Positions 35,161 to 46,217 of a DNA stretch of 64,000 nt are shown here, in pieces. A program made the position numbers and the translations under genes. The notes under the pieces are model-generated. The model had not been told where the DNA came from. It was given only the letters and a program-made list of their open reading frames with translations, and ran no database searches. Each line of letters starts with the position of its first letter. Positions within the stretch are counted from its first letter, which is position 1. Origin of the DNA: Chelonoidis abingdonii. Its lineage: Eukaryota; Chordata; Testudines; Testudinidae. Location of the stretch: positions 69,872,841-69,936,840 of the forward strand of contig NC_133773.1 in NCBI RefSeq assembly GCF_003597395.2, given 5' to 3'.

Positions 35161-35539
35161 CCTGCCATTGCAGGTGTGGATAGTTGACCATGCTAGGTGT
35201 AGGTCCAGGTACCTTTGCTGAGAGCAGGGAGACTCTCTTTCCTGTGCTCTCAATGACCCACCTGTTGGGCCTAGACAACCTGGAAGAGGAAGCTGCCAGA
35301 TTTGAATACAGAGAGGACAAGAGCTGGACCGGCAGAAGGGGTATGGGGCTAGACTCTGCGAGGTCCCTGCCGAAAATGTTCCAGTTGGGTCCCGCACTTC
35401 CTAAAGCTGGCCCTGGGTGGGGTAGGGGATAAGGACACTGAGATGGGGAGGGAGCCTGGACAGAGAGATTGGAATTGGGAGCCAGTGAGGACATAGGTGC
35501 TGATCCTGTGTGTGCTCTGAGGCTGGAACACACACAGAA

Positions 35540-35945
35540 AAAAATTAGTGGGTGCTCAGCACCCACCGGCAGCTCCCCGTGGCCCCGCCCTGCCCTCTTG
35601 CTTCAGCTCACCTCCGCCTGCACATCCGCCTCCTCCATGAGCGGGCCACCGCATCCTGCTTCTCCCCCCTCCCTCCCAGTGCTTGTGCTGCAAAACAGCT
35701 GATTTGCAGGGCAGAGAAGGAGGGGAGAGGAGGGGGAACGCAGCTCTCTGGGGGAAGAGACAGGGCTGGGGCAGGGATTTGGGGAAGGGATCCAATAGGG
35801 GCAGGGAGGGGATGGAGTTAGGGCAGGGACTTTGGGGATGAGGTTGGAATGAGGGTGAGGCCAGGGATGGGGTGGAGTCAGGGCAGGGAAAGGGGCAGGG
35901 GGACATGGGCACCCCACCGGTGTCTGAGAAAGTTGGTGCCTACGA
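35540..35945. mobile_element. GC-rich dispersed non-autonomous element
   Basis: Begins near AATTAGTGGGTGCTCAGCAC and ends near TGTCTGAGAAAGTTGGTGCC. It has a GC-rich body of GGGGCAGGGA-like runs on one side and CCTCCCTCCCAG on the other around a central AAAACAGCTGATTTGCAGG. The long opposing frames here (35556-35992 minus, Pro/Ser-rich) are compositional artefacts of the G-runs. Confidence 0.5.
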
Positions 35946-36159
35946 GTGAGGGTACAGGGTGATGGGGTGCTAGGCACAGAGGATGTGGACAAGGAGCTAA
36001 GTGGTGCAGTCAGGGTGGAACTGGGAATGGCTGGACAAGGAGACTGGGAATGGGAGTGTAGCGCGGGTGAGACTAGGACTTGCTGGGCAAGAACAAGGAT
36101 GAGCTTTTTAGTGGAGATTGGGAGTGACTAAGTGAGGAGAATGGGCTGGGCTGAGGAGC

Positions 36160-36480
36160 CAGGCATGGGGAAGAGACAGGACAGGGACAGGGCAAAAGAG
36201 GAATAGGCAGAAGAGTCTGTGTCCAATAGATTACACTACATTCCAGAGCCTGGAATGGAACCCAAGATTCCTGAATGTCAACATTCCTCTGCTGTCAGCA
36301 AATATCTGTGAAACCCTCTGGAAAAGCATCTCATCCTCTTCTGGTGCTGGTCCACATGCAAGATGACAAACTACTACTGCTATCAGTCACTCCATTGCTT
36401 CAAGTAGCAGAGATCTGTGTGATGGATTTAAAAGTTGCCTGTGCAACCTTAATTTGGTCCCCTTGTTCATATGCATGATG
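36160..36480 (+). repeat. Dispersed repeat, copy 2 of a pair
   Basis: Matches 25380-25580 in the same orientation (CAGAGCCTGGAATGGAACCC; CTGCTGTCAGCAAATATCTG; GGTGCTGGTCCACATGCAAG). The GC-rich element at 35540-35945 may interrupt the upstream part of this copy. Confidence 0.55.
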
Positions 36481-36639
36481 ACAGTCTTTAATTACAGGAT
36501 CACATACTATTTTTTCCATAGGACCCCTCCCTGATTCAGTGCACAGGATGAATCTGCTCTGCTTTATTTGTTGCAGAATTTGGAAGGTGTGTAGAAAGGA
36601 GGCAGGAAGAGAAAGGACAATCTCATGGTTAAGACAACA

Positions 36640-36785
36640 AGGAGTCTGGTGGCACCTTAAAGATTTATGAAGAAGTTAGGTTTTTTACCCACGAAAGCTT
36701 ATGCCCAAATAAATCCGTTAGTCTTTAAGGTACCATCGGACTCCTTTTTGTTTTTGTGGTTACAAACTAACATGACTATCCCCTG
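36640..36785. mobile_element. Short inverted copies of the same retroelement tail family
   Basis: The right part (ACCCACGAAAGCTTATGCCC, then CCGTTAGTCTTTAAGGTACC and GGACTCCTTTTTG) is a diverged relative of the tail at 270-545, on the same strand. The left part (ACAAGGAGTCTGGTGGCACC) is the end of that tail in opposite orientation. The result is a head-to-head pair of tail fragments next to the hAT MITE that starts at 36810. Confidence 0.5.
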
Positions 36786-36809
36786 ATGGTTAAGACTGTT
36801 CAATGCTAT

Positions 36810-38203
36810 GAGGGCCAGCTCCAGGCACCAGCATCCCAGGCAGGTGCTTGGGGTGGCAATCTGCAAAGAGAGGCAGTCTGTATGTTTTTGCCCCCAAGCA
36901 GCACACTGAATTGCCACCGCAGATGGCGGGGGCAATCCCTATGCCGTTAGGGTGGCATGCGTGTTTCCACAGTGGCAGCAATTCGGCAGCAGCTTCATAG
37001 ATTCATAGACTCTAGGACTGGAAGGGACCTCGAGAGGTCATCGAGTCCAGTCCCCTGCCCTCATGGCAGGACCAAATGCTGTCTAGACGATCCCTGATAG
37101 ACATTTATCTAACCTACTCTTAAATATCTCCAGAGATGGAGATTCCACAACCTCCCTAGGCAATTTATTCCAGTGTTTAACTACCCTGACAGTTAGGAAC
37201 TTTTTCCTAATGTCCAACCTAAATCTCCCTTGCTGCAGTTTAAGCCCATTGCTTCTTGTTCTATCATTAGAGGCTAAGGTGAACAAGTTTTCTCCCTCCT
37301 CCTGATGACACCCTTTTAGATACCTGAAAACTGCTATCATGTCCCCTCTCAGTGTTCTCTTTTCCAAACTAAATAAACCCAATTCTTTCAGCCTTCCTTC
37401 ATAGGTCATGTTCTCAAGACCTTTAATCATTCTTGTTGCTCTTCTCTGGACCCTCTCCAATTTCTCCACATCTTTCTTGAAATGCGGTGCCCAGAACTGG
37501 ACACAATACTCCAGTTGAGGCCTAACCAGCGCAGAGTAGAGCGGAAGAATGACTTCTCGTGTCTTGTTTACAACACACCTGTTAATGCATCCCAGAATCA
37601 CGTTTGCTTTTTTTGCAACAGTATCACACTGTTGACTCATATTTAGCTTGTGGTCCACTATGACCCCTAGATCTCTTTCTGCCATACTCCTTCCTAGACA
37701 GTCTCTTCCCATTCTGTATGTGTGAAACTGATTGTTCCTTCCTAAGTGGAGCACTTTGCATTTGTCTTTATTGAACTTCATCCGGTTTACCTCAGACCAT
37801 TTCTCCAATTTGTCCAGATCATTTTGAATTTTGACCCTGTCCTCCAAAGCAGTTGCAATCCCTCCCAGTTTGGTATCGTCTGCAAACTTAATAAGCGTAC
37901 TTTCTATGCCAACATCTAAGTCGTTGATGAAGTTATTGAACAGAGCCAGTCCCAAAACAGACCCCTGCAGAACCCCACTTGTTATACCTTTCCAGCAGGA
38001 TTGGGAGCCATTAATAACTGCTCTCTGAACTTCTATGTTCATCTGTCCATGGTGGCGCAGCTTCTGTCTTCCAGCTGAGGACAGAAGCTGCTGCCGCTGC
38101 AGAAACACGTGTTCCGCCCTAATGGCACACGGACTGCCCCCACTGTCTGCGGCGGCAATTCGGCATGCTGCTTGGGGTGGCAAAAACAGTAGAGCCGGCC
38201 CTG
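36810..38203. mobile_element. hAT MITE split by a CR1 insertion
   Basis: The left end GAGGGCCAGCTCCAGGCACC (36810) and right end AGAGCCGGCCCTG (to 38203) are inverted copies. AATGCTAT (36802-36809) and AATGCTAC (38204-38211) form an 8-bp target duplication with one mismatch, the hAT hallmark. Removing the CR1 at 36997-38056 leaves about 330 bp of MITE. Interior words such as GCAATTCGGCAGCAGC and GGCGGCAATTCGGCATGCTG recur in both halves. There is no transposase. Confidence 0.85.
36997..38056 (-). mobile_element. CR1 LINE, 5'-truncated, open RT/C-terminal frame
   Basis: The minus-strand frame from about 38050 to the stop at 37083 is uninterrupted for over 300 codons. In order: SGVLQGSVLGLALFNNFIND, FADDTKLGG (RT catalytic box), LDKLEKWSEVNRMKFNKDKC, ERDLGVIVDHKLNMSQQCD, YSALVRPQLEYCVQFWAP, RRATRMIKGLENMTYEGRLK, and the end HWNKLPREVVESPSLEIFKS. 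The RT N-terminal half and the endonuclease are absent. The 3' UTR is short and ends in two TCTATGAA units. GCAGCTTC occurs at 36989-36996 and 38057-38064, a candidate 8-bp target duplication. The open frame suggests it is the youngest LINE in the window. Confidence 0.93.
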
Positions 38204-38354
38204 AATGCTACCCTAGAGAATTGAATTCTACCCCTGCTTGTGACATACAATTCCTATGTGATATTAGTAAAGTCACTTAAATTAAATTTGTTTCTGTTAA
38301 GTACTCTGAAAACTTAGGCCCAAGGTGTCTCAAATTGGGCACCCAAAATTAGTG

Positions 38355-38500
38355 AATATGGTTTACTTTAATCTCTTTCTGCCTCAGTTACCCATCTGTA
38401 ATATGGGGATAATACTGCTTCACCTTACCAGGGTATTGTGAAAATAAATTCATTAATATTTGTGGAACACTCAGACTATAGTGATAAGCACCATAGGAAA
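38355..38500 (+). repeat. SINE/L2-like fragment
   Basis: TGCCTCAGTTACCCATCTGT, AATATGGGGATAATACTGCT and CAGGGTATTGTGAAAATAAA are typical of MIR/L2 cores ('cctcagtttccccatctgtaaaatggggataata'). Confidence 0.6.
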
Positions 38501-39184
38501 AAACACAAGGAAATTAATAATCCTGCCTTAAAACCAGGGTTTGAATAGTTTGCAGTAAATAAGACCTAGGAAACACATTGAAGAATGAGGAGAAAACAAA
38601 ATATTGAATAGCTGTTTATTAATTGAGCACTGTCTGTTCTATGCACTGAATGAAATAGGGTCATATGGAGAAACTAGTATGTGATCATGCAGTTTTCATT
38701 TGTGCCAAAGCTTGCCAATTCATAGCTGCGGCACCTCTGGGCTTCCTGAATCAGTTATGAATGTAAAAAAAATTGCCTGAGCCCTGGCACCTCTTTCATT
38801 AGAAATTAAGCACTGTGATCATGTAATTAAAGACTGTATCATAATGCATATGCAAAAGAGATCTGAATTAAGACCATGTTAATTCTGGCATTTTCTAACT
38901 TTTAAGTTTTTGACTTTGCAACCTTAATAATGGTCTTTCAGTTTTTTGTGTTTGAGTATTTTACCTTCAACCTCACTGTCTCATCAATGAAGAGAGAAAT
39001 TGAAACTCATTAAACATAATTTAATATTCATATTTCTTCAGAAATGTATTAGGCATTTTCCAGATAAGGGCTGGGATTTCAGGATTTTAAGGGAGAGAGA
39101 TCCAACTTTCATTCAATTCACTCCCTTAGGCTCCTTTGAAAATCTGGCCAAAGTTTCTGCTCCAAGGAGTTCATGATTTATGGA

Positions 39185-39260
39185 CCCAATCCTGCAATGA
39201 TTAAGGCACGTGCTTAACTTTTTACTGTAAGTAATCCCATTGACTTCAATAGGACTGTAC
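39185..39260. repeat. Fragment of the hairpin repeat family
   Basis: CAATCCTGCAATGATTAAGG, CACGTGCTTAACTTTTTACT and CCCATTGACTTCAATAGGAC match the family at 17685-17810. Confidence 0.55.
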
Positions 39261-40694
39261 TGTGCTCTGCAGAAGTGCAGGGGAACACACACCCAGTTCG
39301 GGGAGAGAGACGCATGCTAGCTCTGCTCGAGTTAGTATGCTAAAAATAGCAGTGTAGCCAGTTGTGAGCACCTCAGTTGTAGTATGAGCACCTCTCTGAG
39401 TACAACCCCCTAACCCCCCCAGGTACATACTTGGACAACTGGCCCGAGCCACTGCTTGTGCTACCCTTAGCTTGAGCAGAGGTAGTGTGTGTCCCCTCAC
39501 TGAGAAATGTGTGCCCAGCTGCAGTATAAACATACTCTCAGAGCTCAGGGCAGAATTGAGGCCTATGTAGCAGACACACAGACAGAGGAGGAGGGGTGTG
39601 TATGACAAAAATGACTGATCAGCGACGTTTCAAGGTTATCTTTTCAGTTCCATGATTGACAAGTTTCTTTTCTTTTTGTTGGTTTATTTTGGGAGTTTTT
39701 TTGTTAATACTTTTTGTGGTGGAAGAGAGTCTCTATAGTCCAGCTCCAGTGAATTATGTAGTGAGACACAATGAAAGAAGTACAGTATTCCATCACCACC
39801 TGTTTTGTATATCATTTATACTATAGCATTTTCAGTATTGTTTGGTTTATAACATATTCAACATTTTGGAGAAAAGAGGAAATGCTTCAGGTTGGGGTTT
39901 TTGTTGTTGCCACTGCTGTTGTGTTCCTTTGGTTGGTTTCCTTCCAGCTTATGCGATCTGTCTCTTTGGCTATGTGTTGGTTTCTTTGGAAACGGCTGTA
40001 GGATGTATTTTGATTGATTGATTGTGTTGTCACATGGATTGTCAGAACTGTGAGCATTTTGGAGTGGTAGAGATGTATGCGTGATATTTCCTCCCTTCTA
40101 TTTAAAGTGGTGTTTTTTAAATTTTACAGCCAGAAACAAGCTATATTAAATATGGGGAAGATTACACTTTTGAAAGTTTTTAATTAGGAAATGATGTGTA
40201 ATAACCAAATTATTTAAGTAAACTGGGAAAATAATTTCTAGTAATATAAGGAAGGATTTTCTAAAGTGATTGATGCAAGTAGTAGTATACATTTATTATT
40301 TGGCCATCTTACGTTTTTCAAGAATACCCATCGCTGATATATCTAAAAGCTGTGGAACTTATAAATGGCAAGAGCTTTACATTTAAATCTGAATCATTAA
40401 TTTAATCTGTAGTTGTTATGGATAACAAACACAAAGCAGATCTTGTCCTGAACTTGTAAATCACATTTACTTGATCTTCACATATCATACATTTACATTT
40501 TATCCTCATCTACTGTGACAGGCGCAGAGGATCTATTTCTTTGTCTTTGGCACAGTTGTATGTCTGGGTCTCTCTCTTAATGTGGTCAGAATTCTGTGAG
40601 GCAAGCTGTCCTCAAGCCTGCTAGCGGCTGGTGCTGTTCTGATGTTTCTGGTGATGCTGAGGTCAGGGGCAGATTGTCGGCTAGAGGCTAAGGG

Positions 40695-40702
40695 TGACGT
40701 CA
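40695..40702. promoter_or_regulatory. Perfect CRE (TGACGTCA) motif
   Basis: TGACGTCA sits in a locally GC-richer stretch about 3.8 kb before the TLL1 start codon. Eight-base motifs arise by chance, but CpG-containing ones are rarer in methylated vertebrate DNA. Confidence 0.25.
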
Positions 40703-41994
40703 GTGCGTACCTTGCTGAGAGAGTTAATCTCCCACTGGCGAGAGAGAGACAGACAGTCTAATAATCATCTCACTGAGGAGATTGGCACATTTGGGATCAC
40801 ATACTGTACACTGTTTTCCCGTGGTTACAAAAGAACAGGCAAATACCACAATTACTAACACTCTACTGTTACACATGTGTGTCAGTAAAGTGTTTTATAG
40901 GTTTAAGACAAGTTCTGTTTTGTGTTTGAGATCCACAGCAACTACAAAGAAAATTAATGTTTCAAAGGTAGGTATATCTATTTATATTTGTGTATAGAAC
41001 TAGGTTTGATTAACGGGACAATAAACAAAATCTGTTTGTCTTAGGGACAAGATTACTGAAGTCCAATCTGTGAACTAAAAAAGCGACTCGGAAAATTTTA
41101 GAACAAATATCACATAGTATAATACAAAACAGTAGAAGTTAGATTTTTGTTCTGATCAAGGCACACAAGCCCCCTCAGTAGAATACTGTATTTGTTAATA
41201 GATACACCCCACCAGTCCAAAATATTATAGAGATAAAGACAAGTCATTATATTTTATCATTTCTTTGATGGTTTTGATAGAAATGTTCTCTGATGCCCCT
41301 TTGTGAGTTGATGTGCCTGTATTCAGAACTGTTAGGATTGCTGGTCATGGAAACTATGCTGAAAGGAGAAAACTAGCTGCTAAGTTTTTCAGGCTTGTTT
41401 GTGAGCTGATGTAACTTCACAGGCTTCTGTAACCCACAGTAAACTGAACTGCTGGTAAATTACCTTTTAAGAAATATTACAGACAAATTTTTAGCAGTGT
41501 TTGCTCATTTTGAGGTCTCGACTTTAGGTTGACCAATTTGAGACCAGATGAAGTCAGAGGGAGCTGTCGGTCCTCCTCGCCTCTGAAAATAAGGCACATA
41601 ACTTCTTAAGGTAATTGAGGTATACAAAATTAATGAGTGTGTCTGAAAATGTTGACGTTAATTGATGTTTGACACTGAATGTGATATGGGGCAGGAAGCT
41701 ACTACTTACAACTCATTCCCAGTTTTAATTGCATTAACTGGGGGGCAGGGTATCTATCTATAGCACTGCACCAGAGCAACACACACCATTCATTTTTGAG
41801 GAGTAAATGAATCTCACACTGATAGGCTCAGATAAAATAGATTGACATAAACTGGGTAGTGGACAGATAGATGTGACTATTTTTTTCTTTTTTAGTAGCC
41901 AGGATTATGTAGTCACAGAAAATACATTAATAACTGCAGTGAAGACAAGAGGCTATTTTAATTAATCCAGATTTGGCTATCAGAATCACAACCC

Positions 41995-42185
41995 CCAGTC
42001 TCACATTTGTGTCTCTGCTCTTCTTCCCCAAACTTCCACCACCTGAAGAAGAGCTCTGTATAAAGCTCGAAAGCTGGTCTCTCTCACCAACTGGAAGCTG
42101 GTCCAATAAAAGCTATTACCTCATCCACCTTGTTTCCCTAATATCCTAGGACCAACAGGGCTACAATAACGCTGCATACCTTCCT
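41995..42185. repeat. Dispersed repeat next to the Penelope-like tail
   Basis: CACCTGAAGAAGAGCTCTGT, AAGCTCGAAAGCTGGTCTCT, GGTCCAATAAAAGCTATTAC and AATATCCTAGGACCAACAGG are words of a widespread vertebrate repeat I cannot name. It ends about 45 bp before the inverted tail at 42233. Confidence 0.55.
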
Positions 42186-42232
42186 CTCAGACAGCTCTAA
42201 GCAGCAGCAGCTACAGCTTGAAGGTAAGTATC

Positions 42233-42503
42233 AGAGGGGTAGCCGTGTTAGTCTGGATCTGTAAAAGCAGCAGAGAATCCTGTGGCACCTTATAGACTAA
42301 CAGACGTTTTGGAGCGTGAGCTTTCGTGGGTGAATACCCACTTCGTCAGACGCAGGTAGTGGAAATTTCCAGGGGCAGGTATATATATGCTAGCAAGCAA
42401 GCTAGGGATAACGAGGTTAGTTCAATCAGGGAGGATGAGGCCCTGTTCTAGCAGTTGAGGTGTGAAAACCAAGGGAGGAGAAACTGGTTCTGTAATTGGC
42501 AAG
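42233..42503 (-). mobile_element. Inverted copy of the tail seen at 270-545
   Basis: Read on the minus strand this block matches 270-545 almost base for base over about 265 bp. Shared landmarks include CAGGATTCTCTGCTG, GTGGGTATTCACCCAC, the TATATATACCT run and CACCTCTACTGCTAGAAC / CACCTCAACTGCTAGAAC. It carries only the non-coding tail and no GIY-YIG remnant, as expected for a 5'-truncated retroelement. Confidence 0.75.
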
Positions 42504-42839
42504 CTTGAAGGTAGATATCACATTTAACTTGCCAAACACTAAGCCTTGAGAAACAACATTTGCTATAGTACTGAAGTTTAAGAAAATGAAGCAAGTGCTT
42601 ATAAATATTCAGACCAATCTGATTTTATTGATAATAACTGTGTCCCTGTCTGCACTGCACAGGAGCAGATGCCTGTATCCTGTTCACATGCTAAGGAAGA
42701 ATGGACTATCTCTTGCCTGGGGAAGTTGTTAGGGCATACCAGACTTTTGAGGGCTCTGACGTAAAATAAAGACAGCATCTTCACAGTCCTTTCAAAAGTC
42801 AGTGTTAAATGTGACACCATAACGAGACTGGAACAGCAG

Positions 42840-44488
42840 AAACTCCCAGCTACCTACCCCGCCTCTCCTCTCCTCCACCCTCCTTTCCATGGAAATTTGT
42901 AAAAGGAGGAGGAGTTTGTTAGGGAAAAATCTCACCTTAGTTTATAGTTTGAGGCGTGACTGCAGGATCGGAATCACTCTGTCTCAGAGGGGGAGTTAAA
43001 TGAACACATGGTATTTTTATGGCTTTATTTTTATTCCAGTAGCACGTTTTCTTTCTCCAGGTTGATCGGCTGAAAGGAGACTTTGCGTGTTGATCCGTCC
43101 GCTCTGGCTTTAAAAAAAACAACCACCACCCACCAACCAACAATCACCCTCACCGACTGCGAGTGACTGAATGATCAAGCTGAATTACACAAAGTCACAT
43201 ATTGAAGGCAAGGGAGGAAGAGAGCGAGCTGGCGCTGCTACGTCTGCTGCTTCTACGGGAACTTTTGAAAATAAACCTTTTTACAACTCTCCTTCAGAGA
43301 TCCACGTGAAAAAAGCAAAGCCGGACTGCAAGAGCTTAGCATTGCCTGTTGCAATCTGTAATTTTACGTTGCATTTGCCTTTTAATTTTTAATTTTTTTA
43401 CTTTCATTTTGGAACTGCTTCCCCAGCTCCTTGGGTGAACTTTGGAGATCAATGGACCTTTTATATCTCCTGCCCGTTTTTAAACAAACCATGGACGCTT
43501 AAACTCCCCCAGCTCATGGGGCGAAAGCTGCACGGCCGCAGCAGAGGGAGAAACACACAGGCACTTCTTTAGAGACGGGGGGAAGATTGCAGTGATTGTT
43601 CATCTTCACCTCATCCTCACGGATTCCCCCGAGTCTCCTTCGCTGCTGAGAGTTGACCCGTGTGGTGTTTTATCTGATTCTCGCAAGATTTCTCCCCCAT
43701 TAAAAAATTATCATGCATTGCTTATCTATAGAGAAAGCTATATGGACAGAGAGGCATATAGTGAGTGCGTATGTGTTTTCATAAGACTATCAAGAGAGCA
43801 GATCAGAAGCAGCCGGGATCCTGACCCTGATTGTATGAATAAGTAAGCAGGATGCTGACGATTGTTAGTTGCCTGTAAGGTTATTATAAGCTGGGAGGGA
43901 GGCTTGGGGGGGACAGCAGAGAGACAGAGGGAAGGGGGGAAGCCCTTGCACTTTTTCTCTCGTTCTCTCTCTGTTTTCCTCACTGCTGCTGCTTCCCATC
44001 ACTGTAGTGGAAATTATTGTTAGCACCCCTCTTCTCTCTCTCTTTTTCTCCCGGTGGCAGTTTGCCGATGTGCACACCGGATTCATCTACCCGCAGCAGC
44101 AACGGGAGCGGCGGAGCGCTCGGGAGGAGGCAGGCGGCGGAAAGGATCCTACTTGCCGTGGCCCCGGCGCCCTGGCAGCAGCGGTGGAAAGTTTGTCTGG
44201 GGGCTGACAGAGGCGAGAAGACGCCCTGACAGGCGAGATCCCTAGTCAGAATACACCCCCTTCCCCTGCGCCCACCCACCCGTCAACTTCTCCCCTGCAA
44301 GAGGAGGGGGTGGAGAAGGGGAAGCAACATTGTCCTTCTCTATGGTATGCCCACATGACTGGGAACACCTAGAGACCACAGCATCTCAGCGGAGCCTTTA
44401 GGTGGAGAAGAGAAATTTTCCCTCCATCCCTTGCCTTCCTGTATCGGTCCAGCGTGGACAGCACCCTTGCCCACCTCTGTGGTAGAGG
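42840..44488 (+). promoter_or_regulatory. TLL1: Putative TLL1 promoter and 5' untranslated leader
   Basis: Upstream of the TLL1 start, composition shifts from AT-rich to mixed, with pyrimidine tracts, purine stretches (GAGAGACAGAGG around 43919) and CpG clusters, most obvious at 44060-44250. No repeat family is recognisable here, unlike the flanks, as expected for a constrained promoter/leader. I see no clear TATA box at a sensible distance, so the transcription start cannot be placed. Several upstream ATGs exist; the longest upstream reading frame is 43171-43392 (73 codons). The boundaries are estimates, and the leader could include an unseen upstream non-coding exon. Confidence 0.55.
43171..43392 (+). 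other. Upstream open reading frame in the TLL1 leader region
   Basis: A 73-codon frame begins MIKLNYTKSHIEGKGG and ends before a T-rich stretch. It lies about 1.1 kb before the TLL1 ATG and ends well before it, so it would act as an upstream ORF only if transcription starts before 43171. The product has no recognisable domain. It may be chance; listed because it is the longest + frame in the leader and lies in repeat-free sequence. Confidence 0.25.
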
Positions 44489-44645
44489 ATGAAAATGCTT
44501 TGCTGGAGGGTGGCGTTGTGGCTGGCTGGGTTGACTGCCTGGGGGAAGCTCTCCTCCTGCTCTGGCCTTGATTATGACTACACTTACGATTTCAATGAAG
44601 AGGATAAAGCTGAGGCGATAGATTATAAGGATCCTTGTAAAGCCG
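44489..44645 (+). CDS. TLL1: TLL1 first coding exon (tolloid-like 1 metalloprotease)
   Basis: This exon encodes 52 residues plus the first base of codon 53. It has a basic/hydrophobic signal peptide (Leu/Trp/Ala-rich, about residues 4-26). An acidic Tyr/Asp segment follows, beginning [15 protein letters not shown] and ending IDYKDPCKA. This closely matches the N-terminus of vertebrate TLL1, a secreted BMP1/tolloid-family astacin protease that processes procollagens and chordin. The full family protein is about 1,000 residues (prodomain, astacin domain, CUB and EGF repeats), so only the first few percent is here. The start is fixed by an in-frame TAG at 44483-44485, two codons upstream; position -3 is A. 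A second ATG at codon 3 is possible. The exon ends at a phase-1 GTAAGT donor. Exon 2 is not recognisable within the remaining 19 kb. The name rests on recalled family sequence, not a database search. Confidence 0.93.
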
Positions 44646-44651
44646 GTAAGT
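44646..44651 (+). other. Splice donor of TLL1 intron 1
   Basis: The exon ends ...GCCG and the intron begins GTAAGT, a full match to the vertebrate 5' splice-site consensus. Reading through would meet TGA two codons later, which supports splicing here. The intron is phase 1. Confidence 0.9.
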
Positions 44652-46050
44652 GACTTCCAAGGCTAAAACTGATCTCCCCCCACCCCACATACACACATAC
44701 TCCCTCCCCCAGGTGGTGACTTTGTCTCTTTTTCCTTCCGATGTGTGTGTAAGCTGGGAGCTCACCTGTTTCCTCTTCTTTGGAAGGCGAGGCCAAGGGG
44801 AAGTCTGGGAGGCAGCAGCAAGTGGAGTTGGGCTCAAGTGCTTTGCTGTGTCACTCGGTGGGACTTCTACAGACCTGCTTTCTCAGGGCTTAGAGTTTCC
44901 ACTTTCCTTGCACTTTACAACTGTACTTGGACGACAAAGTGCTTTGAGTGCACTTTTCAGCAGCTGCTTCTTTTTTTTCTCCCCTGCCATGATTTATTAG
45001 AAAGCCTTGAATCCCAGAATTGGGCTTATTTCCCCTGCTCTCCGGGAGGCGTTTCCAATCACTGCAGTCTTGGGTTGGATAGAAAGGAAGCCTGTAGAGA
45101 GGCTACTCCACACAAGCTCATTCCTTGCTGTAGCGCTATCAGAATAACTGGTCCATGGGGCTGATCGCTAAGTGCAACCCCTTCAGCACACCCTCTCGCC
45201 CCACTTTTATTTACAACTCAATATTGTTAATGCTTCCCATCGCAGCCACTTGATTTGGGAACAGCTGAGAAGAACTTAGAAGTTTCAAGGCCACTTTAAA
45301 TATTAAAAGTGGATGATTCCAGTGAGAGTAGCTCTAACGTGTGCCTGCCTTCCTTGCACAATCAAAACTATCCTTTGAAGTCAGGAGGAATGTTGGCCGT
45401 CCAGAAAGGCAGCATCGGGCCCCACAGCCCGCGCTGTAGGTTTGTTGGCTTCTGCTTGAGCGGCCGGGGTAGCAGCAGCAAACCCTCCTGGCTGCTGCTC
45501 GCACATGCTGTAGGCTGCCACCGCTGAGGAGAGTTCCTGTGCCCCCCTCCTCCTTTCAGCAGCCTGTCTGGCTGTCTCTCTTTCAACCTGTTTCTTGACC
45601 CGTCTCTCTCTTCCATTGTTAACGGCCAGCGCACGTTGAGCGATTACTAGAAGCAATACACTTCCCTTGTGAGTGTCTTGGTCTTGCCCTAAAGAGCCAC
45701 CTCCAATGGGCGGCCTCTCTTTCCCTATCCTTGGCTACCAGTTGCAAGTGCCTCCCGGCTTTCCATCACAATTGTGCCGAGCTCTTAGTTAAAGAGCAGC
45801 TCTTTTTGTGGATTGACTTTGATGGTCCATTGGATGGTATCTTCAGACTGGTTTCCCTATGTGTATTTATGCCAATGCTTAATTGACAGAGCTGGAGAGG
45901 AGAGTGAATGGAAGGGGGTCGAGGGACTGCTACATTTAAACCACATTCGTTGGTTGTATTCACTATATAATCGGCTAGTATTTGTTGTGGTTCAGTGTAG
46001 TCAGATTGACAGCCACAGCCAAATAGAAATCCGGGCTGTCTGTTTCCTGT
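44652..46050. other. Proximal intron 1, no repeat or exon recognised
   Basis: Composition stays comparatively GC-balanced to about 45560, as often seen just inside a first intron. Frames up to 139 codons (44745-45164) overlap in several phases, lack splice-bounded structure and look like by-products of composition. Regulatory content is possible but not shown. Confidence 0.4.
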
Positions 46051-46065
46051 GTACTGATCTGTCTC

Positions 46066-46217
46066 CAGGGCTGCCCAGAGGATTCAGGGGGCCTGTGGCA
46101 AAGCATTTTCGGGGACCCCTTCCATAAAAAAAGTTGCAATACTATATTCTTGTGATGGCCCCTGTGGAGCCCAGGGCCTGGGTCAAATGGCCCCACTCCC
46201 CTCCGCTCCCGCAGCCC
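46066..46217. mobile_element. hAT-like MITE, 152 bp, perfect 8-bp target duplication
   Basis: Starts CAGGGCTGCCCAGAGG and ends CGCAGCCCTC. TCTGTCTC flanks both sides (46058-46065 and 46218-46225), identical. The interior includes AAAAAAAGTTGCAATACTAT and GGAGCCCAGGGCCTGGGTCA. The last base is C where the family end would be G. Confidence 0.85.

Larger units (their letters stand above)
38501..41990. other. TLL1 upstream region; no further gene recognised
   Basis: Apart from the repeat fragment at 39185, this is AT-rich with a more balanced stretch at 40500-40760. That stretch has a perfect CRE palindrome at 40695 and a GAGAGAGAGACAGACAG run at 40740. It could harbour distal regulatory sequence. 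Confidence 0.35.

Noticed and set aside
35090..35566. 158-codon minus-strand frame
   Set aside because: It crosses repeat boundaries, is Ser/Pro-rich and has shadow frames on both strands.
35556..35992. Opposing Pro/Ser-rich and Gly-rich frames up to 129 codons
   Set aside because: They arise from GGGGCAGGGA-type runs in a GC-rich repeat, overlap in several phases and have no domain pattern.
37831..38280. Plus-strand frames of 65 and 81 codons
   Set aside because: They are antisense shadows of the CR1 reverse transcriptase and of the MITE arm.
44745..45164. 139-codon plus frame just inside intron 1 (and a 116-codon overlap)
   Set aside because: It lies after a perfect TLL1 donor, overlaps other frames and lacks exon boundaries; likely a composition effect.
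45368..45656. Paired minus frames of 88 and 91 codons
   Set aside because: They overlap in different phases over a GC-balanced intron segment with no conservation cue.
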